DNA from: Ostrinia nubilalis
Lineage: Eukaryota > Arthropoda > Insecta > Lepidoptera > Crambidae
Direction: 5' to 3'
Length of the DNA stretch: 64,000 nt
Assembly (NCBI RefSeq): GCF_963855985.1
Contig: NC_087118.1
Span: forward strand, 8,613,001-8,677,000
Made by a program: the position numbers and the translations under genes. The notes beneath the pieces were generated by a model, which worked only from the letters and a program-made list of their open reading frames with translations, was not told the origin of the DNA and made no database searches. This document shows, in pieces, positions 23,670 through 33,118 of the stretch (positions within the stretch are counted from its first letter, which is position 1; every line of letters starts with the position of its first letter).

Positions 23670-25353
23670 AAGTCTAGATAGCTGTCCTGGTATCCTTCCC
23701 TTTAAGCTAGGTCCGTCCCGGATCCTATCCCATTATCATTCCTTTTTACAATATGTTAACCTTCAAGAATTACAAGATAAAGTAAATTCAATCAATGACC
23801 AACTAGCGAATACTTCCCCAGAACTTAATAATAAGACCAACTCTTTATTTCAACCCCATTTACAATATCTTATGTCTAAGCTCGACAGTGTATCAGATCA
23901 ACTCCAGACATTTGAAACAAGTCGAGTTAAAAGGGGACTCATTGATGGCCTCGGATCTGTAGTCAAGAGTGTAACTGGTAACTTAGACTACACGGACGCC
24001 TTACACTATGACCAGGCCATAAAAGGTATTCGTAATAATGAAAATAAATTATTAAGTGAACTTAACAATCATGTAAGCTTAACTAAAGAAATGGCCGCGC
24101 AATATTCTAAAATTATAGATAGCTTAGTACATAACCAAAAGACTATAGAGACTATAATAAATAAAATCTCCATAAGCGATGCTAGTAGAGACCACGATCT
24201 TATAAAATATGCTCATCTCGCACAAACATTCTTAATACTTGGAGATAATATAGATCTAGTATCACAAGAACTAACTAAATTACAAAACATCTTAGCATTT
24301 ATTAAAGTTTCTACTATGCATCATTCGTTTCTTAACTCACGTGAAATTCGCAGTTTAATAAATAAGCTAAATACTTTATACGGAAACAATAAGATTCTAG
24401 ACTTAGAAATAAGAGAATATTACGACATAATTAAGTTAGGTTCATATTACGTAGATAATGAAATAGTAATAGTGTACAAGTTCCCAATCTTTACTCCTTA
24501 CATATACGACCTATACAAATTATCTATTGTCCCTAACGGAAATCACGAAATCCTTGCTCCATCCTCCCCATTCCTAGCTATCAATGAGAAAGATTTCAAG
24601 CACATAGAGGCTGAATACCCGAAGACCAGCAAATGGTTCATATGTGAAGAAACACGGAGTCTCCAAAGCCAACCATCTGAAGATTGCATCCATCAACTCA
24701 TCACTACCCAACAACGGAGCGCCAACTGCAGCCCAATCACGGTCACACTAAATCAACCAGCATACGAACAACTAGACGACCGCCACTATGTCATCAACTT
24801 CCCTACTTCTACGAAGGTACATCTGTCCTGCGGGCAAGATCTCTACAAGGAGTATCGAGGCAGCTATCTCGCAATCATCCCACACAAATGCTACATGGAA
24901 ACATCTCTGTTGACAATCTCCAACCTCAAGGATCGACTGAAAGGACATGTACTGACAATCACGGATCTACCGAAGGGACCAGAGTACAATATTTCGACAG
25001 TCACACTCAAACTAAACTCTATGAATCTGGATCATCTTCACGCTACCAACATGAAGATCTCCCAGCATCCAACGTTAAATCTTGAGAAGAACGAAGATTA
25101 CAGTATATACCATACTACCATCCCATTGTACATGGTATTAATCGGTGCATCTGTACTCATCAGCGTCATACTATACCGCAAGTACTACAAGAATTTAGAC
25201 TCTGTCCAGACCCAACCAAGGGAAACTCAGACACAAGGCACAATATACGCTGTACCAGAACCAAAGACAAGGGCAAGCCAACCCCCACCTCAATTCACTA
25301 CGAAATTCTTCGGTGGTGGCTGTTCTTCGGGGGGAGGTGTTACGCACGCCTAA
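23617..25353 (+). CDS. env: env: baculovirus F-like envelope glycoprotein
   Basis: A membrane fusion protein of the class shared by insect errantiviruses and baculovirus F proteins. A furin-type site SRVKRG (about residue 106) is followed by a hydrophobic fusion-peptide-like stretch (LIDGLGSVVKSVTGNLD), a long helical ectodomain with paired cysteines, and one membrane anchor near the C-terminus (PLYMVLIGASVLISVILY), then a cytoplasmic tail. The stop lies 16 bases inside the 3' LTR. There is no ATG or signal peptide at the frame start, so translation probably depends on a spliced message. I see no internal stop. Confidence 0.88.
   Translation: MVIHLVLRTVVTQEIRLESLDSCPGILPFKLGPSRILSHYHSFLQYVNLQELQDKVNSINDQLANTSPELNNKTNSLFQPHLQYLMSKLDSVSDQLQTFETSRVKRGLIDGLGSVVKSVTGNLDYTDALHYDQAIKGIRNNENKLLSELNNHVSLTKEMAAQYSKIIDSLVHNQKTIETIINKISISDASRDHDLIKYAHLAQTFLILGDNIDLVSQELTKLQNILAFIKVSTMHHSFLNSREIRSLINKLNTLYGNNKILDLEIREYYDIIKLGSYYVDNEIVIVYKFPIFTPYIYDLYKLSIVPNGNHEILAPSSPFLAINEKDFKHIEAEYPKTSKWFICEETRSLQSQPSEDCIHQLITTQQRSANCSPITVTLNQPAYEQLDDRHYVINFPTSTKVHLSCGQDLYKEYRGSYLAIIPHKCYMETSLLTISNLKDRLKGHVLTITDLPKGPEYNISTVTLKLNSMNLDHLHATNMKISQHPTLNLEKNEDYSIYHTTIPLYMVLIGASVLISVILYRKYYKNLDSVQTQPRETQTQGTIYAVPEPKTRASQPPPQFTTKFFGGGCSSGGGVTHA
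25329..25337 (+). promoter_or_regulatory. Polypurine tract
   Basis: GGGGGGAGG sits directly before the right LTR, as expected for the plus-strand primer. Confidence 0.8.
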
Positions 25354-25671
25354 TCTATGAAGATCGCTGCATCGACGCTGACCCAGTTTACCCAAATCAA
25401 GATTGCACATTGCACTATGGACCGCGCGGAGCAGCATCAGCAAAACGCGCCTCTCTTGACAACAGCATCAGCAAAATGCGCCTCTCATGACGACAGCGGC
25501 GACGTTTCATTAATTTTACCAATTATTTTATAGTCATATTTGTTTCACACTTCGAGACGGTATCACTAGCTTACCTAATTTTACTTTTATTGTAATTTCT
25601 TTCTTTTAAATTAAATTTAATTAAATAAAGTTTGCTTTTTCTTGGAACCTCCGGTTGCAGCTAACGAAATT
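25338..25671 (+). repeat. 3' LTR of the errantivirus-like element
   Basis: It has the same length (334 bp) and the same sequence as the 5' LTR on reading. It is followed by AACG, the second copy of the 4-bp target duplication. Confidence 0.93.
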
Positions 25672-26564
25672 AACGTACATTTTGACAAACATTTTATTTA
25701 GTAAGGCAAGCGCTCAAAGAAAGGCCAACGCGGAAGCAAAAGTACTAGGGAAACATCAGTGCTTGAGCTTAAGCATTTTGGGTTTTCAGTTTCTTTTACG
25801 AAACCCTAATAGACAGTGATTGTAAACATTTTTACTTAGAATTTTTTTTGGTGGCTTGTTTTGAGTTTGCACATTTGCATAGTAACGGTTGGCACCTTTT
25901 AAACCCGCGCGTTCGCGGGGGCGAGTGGGGCGCCTTACTACATTTTTCAATTATCCCAAAAGTGAAATTTTAAGTTGGTATGAAGAACATGACGTCATAC
26001 TGTAGCCTAAGATGTTTTTATAGTATAGATACGTTATACCCGCTCAAGAATGGCAATGCAAAAGAGATCCAATTGTACCTCTTGCATTCAGTCGTACATG
26101 ATCGGTTGCCGCGAACAGCCACGAATGCACTTCCCGATTGCCTTCCTGATTGATTGATAATATGCCTTCGTGTGATTTTAGTTGATGTACAAATTACACT
26201 GCCACTATTATGAACCAGAAAAATGTGTCATTTCATTCGTAAATACAGTTTATTTAGTAAAAAATTAAATTTTAATTTTTATTCAATTTGACAAGGGTTG
26301 ACGGTTGAATTTGACATGTGAGCTAAAATCTAGAGACCACTGCCAGGGGAAGTTGGGGCGAATATCTATCACTTAAGAACTCTGCATTTTAAACTCACGG
26401 AATTGTTTTTCTCTAGAAAAGAATATTATTATAATTATGTATTCCTGTGTTGACACGTATTCATCCGAAATCGATAAAATTAATGCTATGGCTATGATTA
26501 CTGTATGATTATAATGATTTATGATCAAACGAAAAAGACTTACTCGAGGAACAAAATTATAGCA

Positions 26565-26640
26565 GAAACGAATAATAATAATTATTTATTATTCTTATTT
26601 ATCCTTGGACATTTTTACAATACGCTTCTAGTCCCAAACA
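26565..26640 (-). repeat. SINE 3'-end remnant
   Basis: TATCCTTGGACATTTTTACA and CGCTTCTAGTCCCAAAC match the 3' part of the tRNA-derived SINE at 42824-43097, including the ATT-type tail at 26572-26590. Confidence 0.65.
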
Positions 26641-26823
26641 AATTTGATGTACCTGGATAAATTTACAGTCTGCTAAATCAAAACTGTGGTTAATCTGAAA
26701 AATATGGGCGGACTATGTTTTTTTATCGAGGATTATATTTCAAAGCCTGCAGTCAGAAATGCTACTTCCCGATCCCAAAAAGATTGCAATTTGTATAAAT
26801 AATCTAATTTTAAAGTCTTTTTA

Positions 26824-26900
26824 GGGTTCCGTAGCTAAATGGCAAAAACGGAACCCTTATAGGTTCGTCATGTCTGTCTGTCTGTCTGTAGCTAGCTAGA
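26824..26900 (+). repeat. GGGTTCCGTAGC foldback repeat
   Basis: The segment has AGGGTTCCGT and its inverted partner ACGGAACCCT 20 bases later, followed by a CTGT microsatellite. I have seen this kind of dispersed repeat in moth sequence, but I cannot name the family from this copy alone. Confidence 0.55.
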
Positions 26901-28707
26901 GAATATTCCACTTTTAATCTCAGGGTACAACCTCATAAATTTTGCACATAAAAATAATCCGGATTTGAAAACTCATTATAAAAGACAAAAAAGGCATAAG
27001 ACTCAAGTTGATTTGAGGGAAAATAATAAGTTACGTTTTGTCTTGCTTTTGTGTAAATATTAGTTTGATAGTTCATTCGAAAATACAATAATTTAGGTTC
27101 TCTATATCTGTGAGGTTCACTCTACCCCATTCTCCTTTTCTGTGCAAAATGTCATAGTGAATAGCTGTCATAAAATAGGACTACTTGCGCCATTTTAAAA
27201 TACAATAATGTAGGCGCATAACGTGTCTATTTATATGATATGTCATTGACTGTAGCATCGTATCGTACAACTCCGTGTAAGTTTTTCCCTCCATTCGATA
27301 AAATTTGTCGTATCAGAAAAATATAAAAACATTAACTACTCACATCCATAATCATTATTTCAAAACACATAAATGCCTAGTCAATGGTAATACTAACTTA
27401 CCATCAGGTGAGATCGCGGCCAAATGTTTAACTATTCATTTAAAAAATATGTTTTTATTTACTCATAAACCTTTCTTTAATAAATTTCAAAATCGCCTCG
27501 TACTTTTAAACTTAAAATCTTAAAAATCAATGAAAAATTAAAATAATACCCAAAGAAAATGTTGGCAACCTCATTAGTGGGCAGACGCTCGGGAACACCA
27601 CCCCCCGCCCCATCTAACGGCTAACTCGTGCGCAGCGCTGCGCGCCTGGTGGCGCCTGGTACACAATGGGCCGAAATGCATTGCGTACTTATTCCGGACC
27701 AACAATATTTTTTTATTCACAACTAATTTTAAACATGCCTTTTGTATGTTAAACTTTTGGTGGTACAAATACTCTTAAGATTGTGTATGTAATTCTAACT
27801 CAGCAAACTCTTGCTGTAAACGTAAACTTATTACAAAGGTAATGCTAGAACATAATCACGGGATGATATTACTTTAATATGCTTAAACTAAACAAGGCAG
27901 CTAAATAAAGGTAGGGGAGAAATACTAAGTAGGTGCGCGTTATTGACACTGATATAAGAACGCCTAAACATTGAGGCTCAGTCAAAGAGAAGGTGACCTT
28001 TGTTCCTTAACTCGCCGAGCCTATTATTTCCTTTGCGTGTTTGAACACAGTCACTCAATGTTTTGTTAAATTTATTAATTATCTCTTTGTTAAACAAAAT
28101 AAATCAAAAATAGCACAAAAAAGCACAACTATTTGAATTGCATACTCATATTTTTTCGGGTATGTTGGTGGGTGGGGCTTGTCACTTGACACCTTTTGAC
28201 AAGTAGTTTCATACTAATTATGAGACATTTGGACATAGACTTAAAATTAAGTTAAAATTTAGTTACCTACTTAACTACTTCGTACGTGTAAATCAGTCTT
28301 AGGCTGCTTTTGTAAAAGTGAAAATTATTAAGGGACGCTTTAGAATGTTGATATGAAAATAAATCTGAGAATTCAATAACATTTCTTCTATTTTAAAATG
28401 AGACGTAACTTGGTAGACAAAGTAGGTACATAAACGACATTGCGACATTCCTTTACCTGCGAAATAAAAATTAGCGTACTAAAATCATTCGAAATGTTGC
28501 ATTGTCATAATAAGAAGTTGCAAAAATTTGGCATGTGGCACGATCCCGTTCGCACCACTTTGCAGTGTGCAGAAGCGCCGAAAGATCGCGACACCGGCCG
28601 TCGGCTCTTCTTTGATTTAGTCGTTCATATGCTTCGTGCGTGATCGGTGTGTTTTCCTATCGTTTAACTACTTTCGAAAGCTTTGTGTTTTGTGTTGTTT
28701 TGCTACA

Positions 28708-29447
28708 ATGGCAATGTTTTCTAATTCCGAATATTATGAGATGATGTTGTGTGTGGGTCGAGCTGATGGAAATGGCAATGCCAGATTTTGTATGGAAAGT
28801 GGCGTCTTTTTTTTTTCGCGCGGCCATCGATCAAACTTTGTTTTTTGATTACAAAATTGTGTAATAAACCAAACTTACTATGGCATGTATACCTCTAAAC
28901 TCAGTCTGAACTGAGTTACGAGCATTAGAAGTTTGATGATTTTCATACTAGATTTGCTTTTTGTGCGCAAGTTTTGTAAGAAATTGCAACAAAATATTGC
29001 GCTATTTTTTTATTGCGCTGATTCTGCTCTATACTGATGTCTGGAGCCTATAATAGATATTTTTGTTTGTTTACACATACAATCTCACTAGTTTGTTGCA
29101 ATTTCTTACAAAACTTTGCGCGCAAAAAGCAAATCTAGTATGAAAATCATCAAACTTCTAATGCTCGTAACTCAGTTCAGACTGAGTTTAGAGGTATACA
29201 TGTCATAGTAAGTTTGATTTATTACACTATTTTGTAATCAAAAAACAAAGTTTGGTCGATGGCCGCGCGAAAAAAAAAAGACGCCAATTTCCGGCATTGT
29301 CTTTTAGTTCAAGCCCGTGAACTTTATCGGGAACAGTTTATCGAAGGTAGACCGGCGGCTGACCAGCGACGGCTTCCGTCGTATCAGTGTTTCCTTGATA
29401 TGGTGACACGTCTCCATTTTACGGGCTCTTCATCGATCGGGTTCTAG
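28708..29447 (+). pseudogene. DUF4817-type transposase N-terminus, split by a MITE
   Basis: The ATG at 28708 gives MAMFSNSEYYEMMLCVGRADG, and after the MITE at 28770-29306 the frame continues QARELYREQF then RRLPSYQCFLDMVTRLHFTGS. Together this is a DUF4817 helix-turn-helix domain. A stop at 29445-29447 and a frame change follow; a further trace (HRSGSSGRP) is out of frame. No DDE domain is present before the Polinton at 29521 or after it at 47311-47645. This is the only coding relic of the outer element, and the layout parallels the nested element at 13572-19306. Confidence 0.75.
28770..29306. repeat. 537-bp palindromic MITE, copy 1
   Basis: Left half and right half are inverted copies (TGGCGTCTTTTTTTTTTCGC and its reverse, then CGCGGCCATCGA, and a shared CTCAGTCTGAACTGAGTTACG block). 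The sequence shared with copy 2 at 40700-41235 starts AAATGGCAATGCC and ends GGCATTGTCTTTTA. I see no clear target duplication. It splits a DUF4817 coding region. Confidence 0.8.
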
Positions 29448-29520
29448 TGGACGCCCGTGTCGTCACGGGTGATGACGGGTGATGGGATGACGGTCACGTC
29501 ATCATCATCCGTGAACCATA

Positions 29521-29762
29521 AGTAGTAAATGAATTGGGAACTCTAGCACAAGCAAAACAGTGTTCAATCCGAACGCTCGCCGCAGGCTCGCTTCGTCGCT
29601 TCGCTCCTCGCCGCGGCTCGCTTCGTCGGATTGAACCCTGTTTTGCTTGTGCTAGTGTCCCCAATTCAGAATAAAGGACTCACCTGGTATCCAAGTGTCG
29701 AGCGCCGGTAATAAGCTAACGCATGCCGATCACCACCAACACCATTAAATAAAACCACACGC
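29521..29762. repeat. Polinton left terminal inverted repeat
   Basis: 242 bp, matching the right repeat with three differences that I can see. It contains a 42-bp imperfect hairpin (29531-29572 with 29626-29667, three mismatches) around a GC-rich loop of CGCTTCGTCG repeats. Confidence 0.93.
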
Positions 29763-29981
29763 AACCACACACCACAACAAAAGTCATATCATAATAATAT
29801 TAAACATCAAGTAAGTTTCGTCACGTTTGCACATTGAAACGGCATGAGTACTTAACATATTGCTTCAAATTACGTTTTGATAGAATTTCCACATGTCTGT
29901 AGTATAATTTAAACTTTGGCACGTAGAATCATCAGTTTACTGACATCCTCGAAAGAATGCGGTCAAGCCTAAGGAACAGAA

Positions 29982-30672
29982 ATGAAATTTCTGAAACAAA
30001 AAGAATCATTAAAATTACGATGTATCTGTCCTGTGGTATCAAATAGCCCAAAGCGACATGGGAACCTTTTACCTAATACCATACGCAGCCTTATTTGCGG
30101 CCCATCTAATTGTGGAAAGACCAATTTAGTAATAAGCTTATTTATTATTACATAAGGATGGTCCACGTTTTCAAAACCTCTATGTGTATTCTAAATCTTT
30201 GTATCAACCTAAATATATATTTTTAGAAAAAGTATTGGCTATGGTTTCAGGCATATCTTACTATAAATACAATCATAACAGTGAAATTTTAAGTCCACAC
30301 GAAGCTCTACCTGACTCAATAATTGTATTCGACGATGTGGCCTGTGAAAATCAAAATAATATTCGTGATTATTTCGCAATGGGACGACACAAAAATATAG
30401 ATTGTTTTTATATCAATCAAACTTATACTAAAATACCCAAGCAACTTGTAAGGGATAACTCTAACCTTATAATATTATTTAAACAAGATGATATCAATTT
30501 GAAACATATTTATGATGAACACGTAGGTTCTGATATGTCATGGAATCAATTCCGTGAAATGTGCTCAATTGTTTGGAATAAAGCATTCAAGTATGTCGTT
30601 ATAAACAAAGATTGTGAACGAGACAAAGGATATTATAGAATGGGTTTTGATACATTCATAGTTATTAACTAG
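29982..30672 (+). pseudogene. Polinton packaging ATPase (FtsK/A32-like), one frameshift
   Basis: The A32-type DNA-packaging ATPase drives genome entry into capsids in related viruses. The start chosen is the ATG at 29982. A Walker A loop ICGPSNCGKT lies at about residue 41, and the Walker B strand SIIVFDDV at about 30320-30345; the conserved GRHKNIDCFYINQTY follows. Between the two motifs, near 30150, the frame is lost and resumes by 30165, so the open part begins at 30184. The 220-bp stretch before it, after the terminal repeat, has a possible 5' splice signal (CAAGTAAGTTTC near 29810) and no other coding. Confidence 0.88.
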
Positions 30673-30748
30673 TATTCATAAGGAGTTGTATTATTCCCAT
30701 TTAATCAGTTGCTTTTGAGAATTCATACAGAGTAGAATCATATCTAAA

Positions 30749-31480
30749 ATGGAGCGAAATCTTAAAGAACAAATTTTGAAATCTGCAACAGCTGTAAAAA
30801 GAAAGATTAATTTGATTAAAGATACCAAAAATAGAAATGATTTGGTCTTAAATACAATATTTAAACCTATTGTTGATCCGCTTAATCAACTAACCAACAA
30901 AACTGATGAAGAATACCAAGAAAAAGAAAAAAATATAGATGAAAAAATACTACCGAAAAAAATAAAAAAAAATCATAGCGAGTCATCATGTTCTGAGAGT
31001 GAAGATTATACGGAGTCAGTTGATGGAAAAGATCACTCAGATAGTGAGATTTTTCAAAGTACAAATCAAACTCTTACTGTATCGCCAACTTTAGATCCTA
31101 ATATCAGCGATGGTTCATTTAAATCACTTTTATCGTCACCAAATACAACAAATGAATCTATGTCATGGTCAACCTCCTCGGAAGTGATACAAAACATTCC
31201 GTATGGGTTCAGAAATGAGCGAGGAAAACTGATGATTGGGAAAGCTCGAGTTTATGATGATGATCGCACTTCAGGGTGGAAAATTGGAAATAATATTTAC
31301 AAAAAGACACCTGGCTTGAAAGAATTATTGTGTAAGAAAACCCCTAATTTGAATATTATTACAGAAGAAGACTTGCAAAATTATAAAATTATACTTATAG
31401 ACACCAGTGCACATAAACGTAATTGGGATCCATCCAAAGCAATAAATAGCAACAAAGGATTCAAATACATGAATATTTAA
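30749..31480 (+). CDS. Polinton protein of unknown function, N-terminal part
   Basis: A 243-residue product with a basic N-terminus (KSATAVKRKINLIKDTKNRN), an acidic Ser-rich middle and a conserved C-terminal part (IPYGFRNERGKLMIGKA, then GNNIYKKTPGLKELL and IDTSAHKRNWDP). This type of protein is widespread in insect Polintons but has no assigned role. The stop at 31478-31480 is probably a lesion: the next ORF, in the +1 frame, carries the usual C-terminal continuation. It could be a virion or DNA-associated protein; I have no direct evidence for that. Confidence 0.7.
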   Translation: MERNLKEQILKSATAVKRKINLIKDTKNRNDLVLNTIFKPIVDPLNQLTNKTDEEYQEKEKNIDEKILPKKIKKNHSESSCSESEDYTESVDGKDHSDSEIFQSTNQTLTVSPTLDPNISDGSFKSLLSSPNTTNESMSWSTSSEVIQNIPYGFRNERGKLMIGKARVYDDDRTSGWKIGNNIYKKTPGLKELLCKKTPNLNIITEEDLQNYKIILIDTSAHKRNWDPSKAINSNKGFKYMNI

Positions 31481-31484
31481 GCCC

Positions 31485-31805
31485 TTGTTCAAATATTCAA
31501 AGAATGTTTCGAGTAGTATGGAAAGTATTCCAACTATTTCTAGAGGAGAAGGTATGAAACTACTGAAAAAAGTGAAAGCTAATACAGACATTGTATATTG
31601 GGATGATCCAAACGAGCTAGTAGAACGACTGAAATTACTATATGCATCAAAAGAAGCTGGAAACACTGGGTTGAATAATGAAATTTATGCAATAATTGAG
31701 GAATTATATGAAGCTGGCCTCATAAACGTTGAATATAAAAAGAATACATTTGGAAAATTAGGCAGTCTCTATGCGACAGTAAAGAAAGCACCAAGCGTGC
31801 AATGA
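31485..31805 (+). CDS. Continuation of the unknown Polinton protein
   Basis: 106 residues with the motif DIVYWDDPNELVERLKLLYA followed by EAGNTGLNNEIYAIIEELYE, which in other insect Polintons closes the protein started at 30749. It has no ATG at its start and lies in the +1 frame, so either a one-base lesion or a +1 frameshift separates the two. The stop codon overlaps the next start as ATGA (31802-31805). Confidence 0.65.
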   Translation: MFKYSKNVSSSMESIPTISRGEGMKLLKKVKANTDIVYWDDPNELVERLKLLYASKEAGNTGLNNEIYAIIEELYEAGLINVEYKKNTFGKLGSLYATVKKAPSVQ

Positions 31806-32143
31806 ATATCGACAAATTTGGTCATCATGTACATAAGCGTTTACGTTTAGCAGAATTCATTGATTCCACTAATACGTTAATAAAAACAGGAACAGGTGAT
31901 TTTGATTTAAAATTGGCACGGTTAAAAGGATTACAATTTCCTGAACAAGACGACGAAGCTGTAAATAAAGCGTATTTAGAAAAACATGTTTCTGAACTGA
32001 AAAATGAAATTAAAAAAATTCACAGTAACGTAAAAAACTACTTAAAAAATTTAGAAAAAGCGACAACCGACAGTTTGGGTACATTATATTACACTAAAAA
32101 AGAAATCGATCGCATGATTCAACAGAACTCAACTACAAAATGA
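31802..32143 (+). CDS. Small Polinton protein with coiled coil
   Basis: 113 residues starting at the ATG of an ATGA overlap. The middle (VNKAYLEKHVSELKNEIKKI and on to LKNLEKAT) has heptad-like spacing, suggesting a coiled coil. I do not recognise a function. It ends in a second ATGA overlap with the integrase start. Confidence 0.65.
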   Translation: MNIDKFGHHVHKRLRLAEFIDSTNTLIKTGTGDFDLKLARLKGLQFPEQDDEAVNKAYLEKHVSELKNEIKKIHSNVKNYLKNLEKATTDSLGTLYYTKKEIDRMIQQNSTTK

Positions 32144-33072
32144 GTAAACAAGATATAGTCAACGAACTTCACAGAGCAGCAAGAAGGAACTTTTCCCGCC
32201 GATGTACAATCATAAAAAAAATAGACGATTTATGGCAGGCTGACCTTATAGATTTGCAAAAATATTCAAAATATAACAAAGGATTTAAATACGTTCTGGT
32301 AGTAATTGATGCGTTTTCAAAGTACGTATGGGTTAGACCATTAAAAGCAAAGTCTAAGACATGTGTCACGAAAGCTATGCAAAATATATTATCTCACACA
32401 GCACGAACCCCCAAAAATTTGCAAACTGATTTTGGTACTGAGTTTTATAATGTTACTTTTAATCACCTAACTCAAAAATATAATATAAACCATTATTCTA
32501 CATTTTCTGTTAAAAAAGCATCCATAGTAGAACGAGTAATACGAACAATCAAATCACATCTTTACAAACTTTTTAGTTTATGTGGACGATATCAATGGAT
32601 TGGAAATAATATGGATTCCGTCATCCAGCATTATAATAATACGATACACAGAATTACTAAATGTAAACCTGTTGATGTAACTTCATTAAACGAGTCATTA
32701 GTTCGGGCTAACATTGTCAGATCATATCAAAATAAAACAAATAAAAGATCTAAATTTCGAGTTGGTGATTTGGTTCGTATAAGTAAATATAAAGGGGAAT
32801 TTTATAAAGGGTATACGCCAAATTGGTCGACGGAAATTTTTCGCATTATAAAGGATAACCGAACTAATCCTAAAACTTATCAAATAGAAGACAAATACAA
32901 ACAAAAGATATTAGGTTCTTTTTATGAACACGAATTACAAAAAACCAAATACCCAGACCTCTACCTCATCGAGAAAGTCTTAAAAAGAAAAGGAAATAAA
33001 CTGTTTGTGAAATGGTTAGGCTTAAATAGTGAAGAGAATAGTTGGGTGGATAAAAAAGAACTTGTAACATAG
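32140..33072 (+). CDS. Polinton integrase with chromodomain
   Basis: A 310-residue retroviral-type integrase. The DDE triad is visible as QADLID (about residue 34), LQTDFGTEF (about 102) and SIVERVIRT (about 137). A C-terminal SH3-like basic region (KFRVGDLVRISKYKGEF) is followed by a chromodomain (YLIEKVLKRKGNKLFVKWLG then SWVDKKEL), which in Polintons and Ty3-type elements is thought to guide insertion to modified chromatin. The frame is intact. Its start overlaps the upstream stop (ATGA, 32140-32143). The enzyme is expected to process the terminal repeats and create the 6-bp target duplication. Confidence 0.93.
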   Translation: MSKQDIVNELHRAARRNFSRRCTIIKKIDDLWQADLIDLQKYSKYNKGFKYVLVVIDAFSKYVWVRPLKAKSKTCVTKAMQNILSHTARTPKNLQTDFGTEFYNVTFNHLTQKYNINHYSTFSVKKASIVERVIRTIKSHLYKLFSLCGRYQWIGNNMDSVIQHYNNTIHRITKCKPVDVTSLNESLVRANIVRSYQNKTNKRSKFRVGDLVRISKYKGEFYKGYTPNWSTEIFRIIKDNRTNPKTYQIEDKYKQKILGSFYEHELQKTKYPDLYLIEKVLKRKGNKLFVKWLGLNSEENSWVDKKELVT

Positions 33073-33118
33073 TATAAATAACACATAATGGTATCTTTGC
33101 GTCACTTGTGGATTATCG

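Larger units (their letters stand above)
12219..25671 (+). mobile_element. Errantivirus-like LTR retrotransposon (Gypsy with env)
   Basis: Two 334-bp LTRs (12219-12552 and 25338-25671) read as identical; they are flanked by AACG (12215-12218 and 25672-25675). The tRNA-Ser type primer site follows the left LTR and a G-rich polypurine tract precedes the right LTR. The internal region carries gag, pol (protease, RT, RNase H, integrase) and a furin-cleaved envelope gene, the layout of insect errantiviruses such as TED. Identical LTRs imply recent insertion, yet gag is interrupted by a palindrome and a 5.7-kb transposon, and integrase has a frame break, so this copy is defective. Confidence 0.93.
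25672..28700. other. Outer-element interior, no intact gene
   Basis: Three kilobases of AT-rich sequence belonging to the outer TA element or older inserts. I recognise a short SINE remnant (26565-26640) and a GGGTTCCGTAGC repeat (26824-26900), listed separately. A CpG-containing leader at about 28540-28700 precedes the DUF4817 fragment and may be its promoter. I can support no other gene. Confidence 0.5.
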
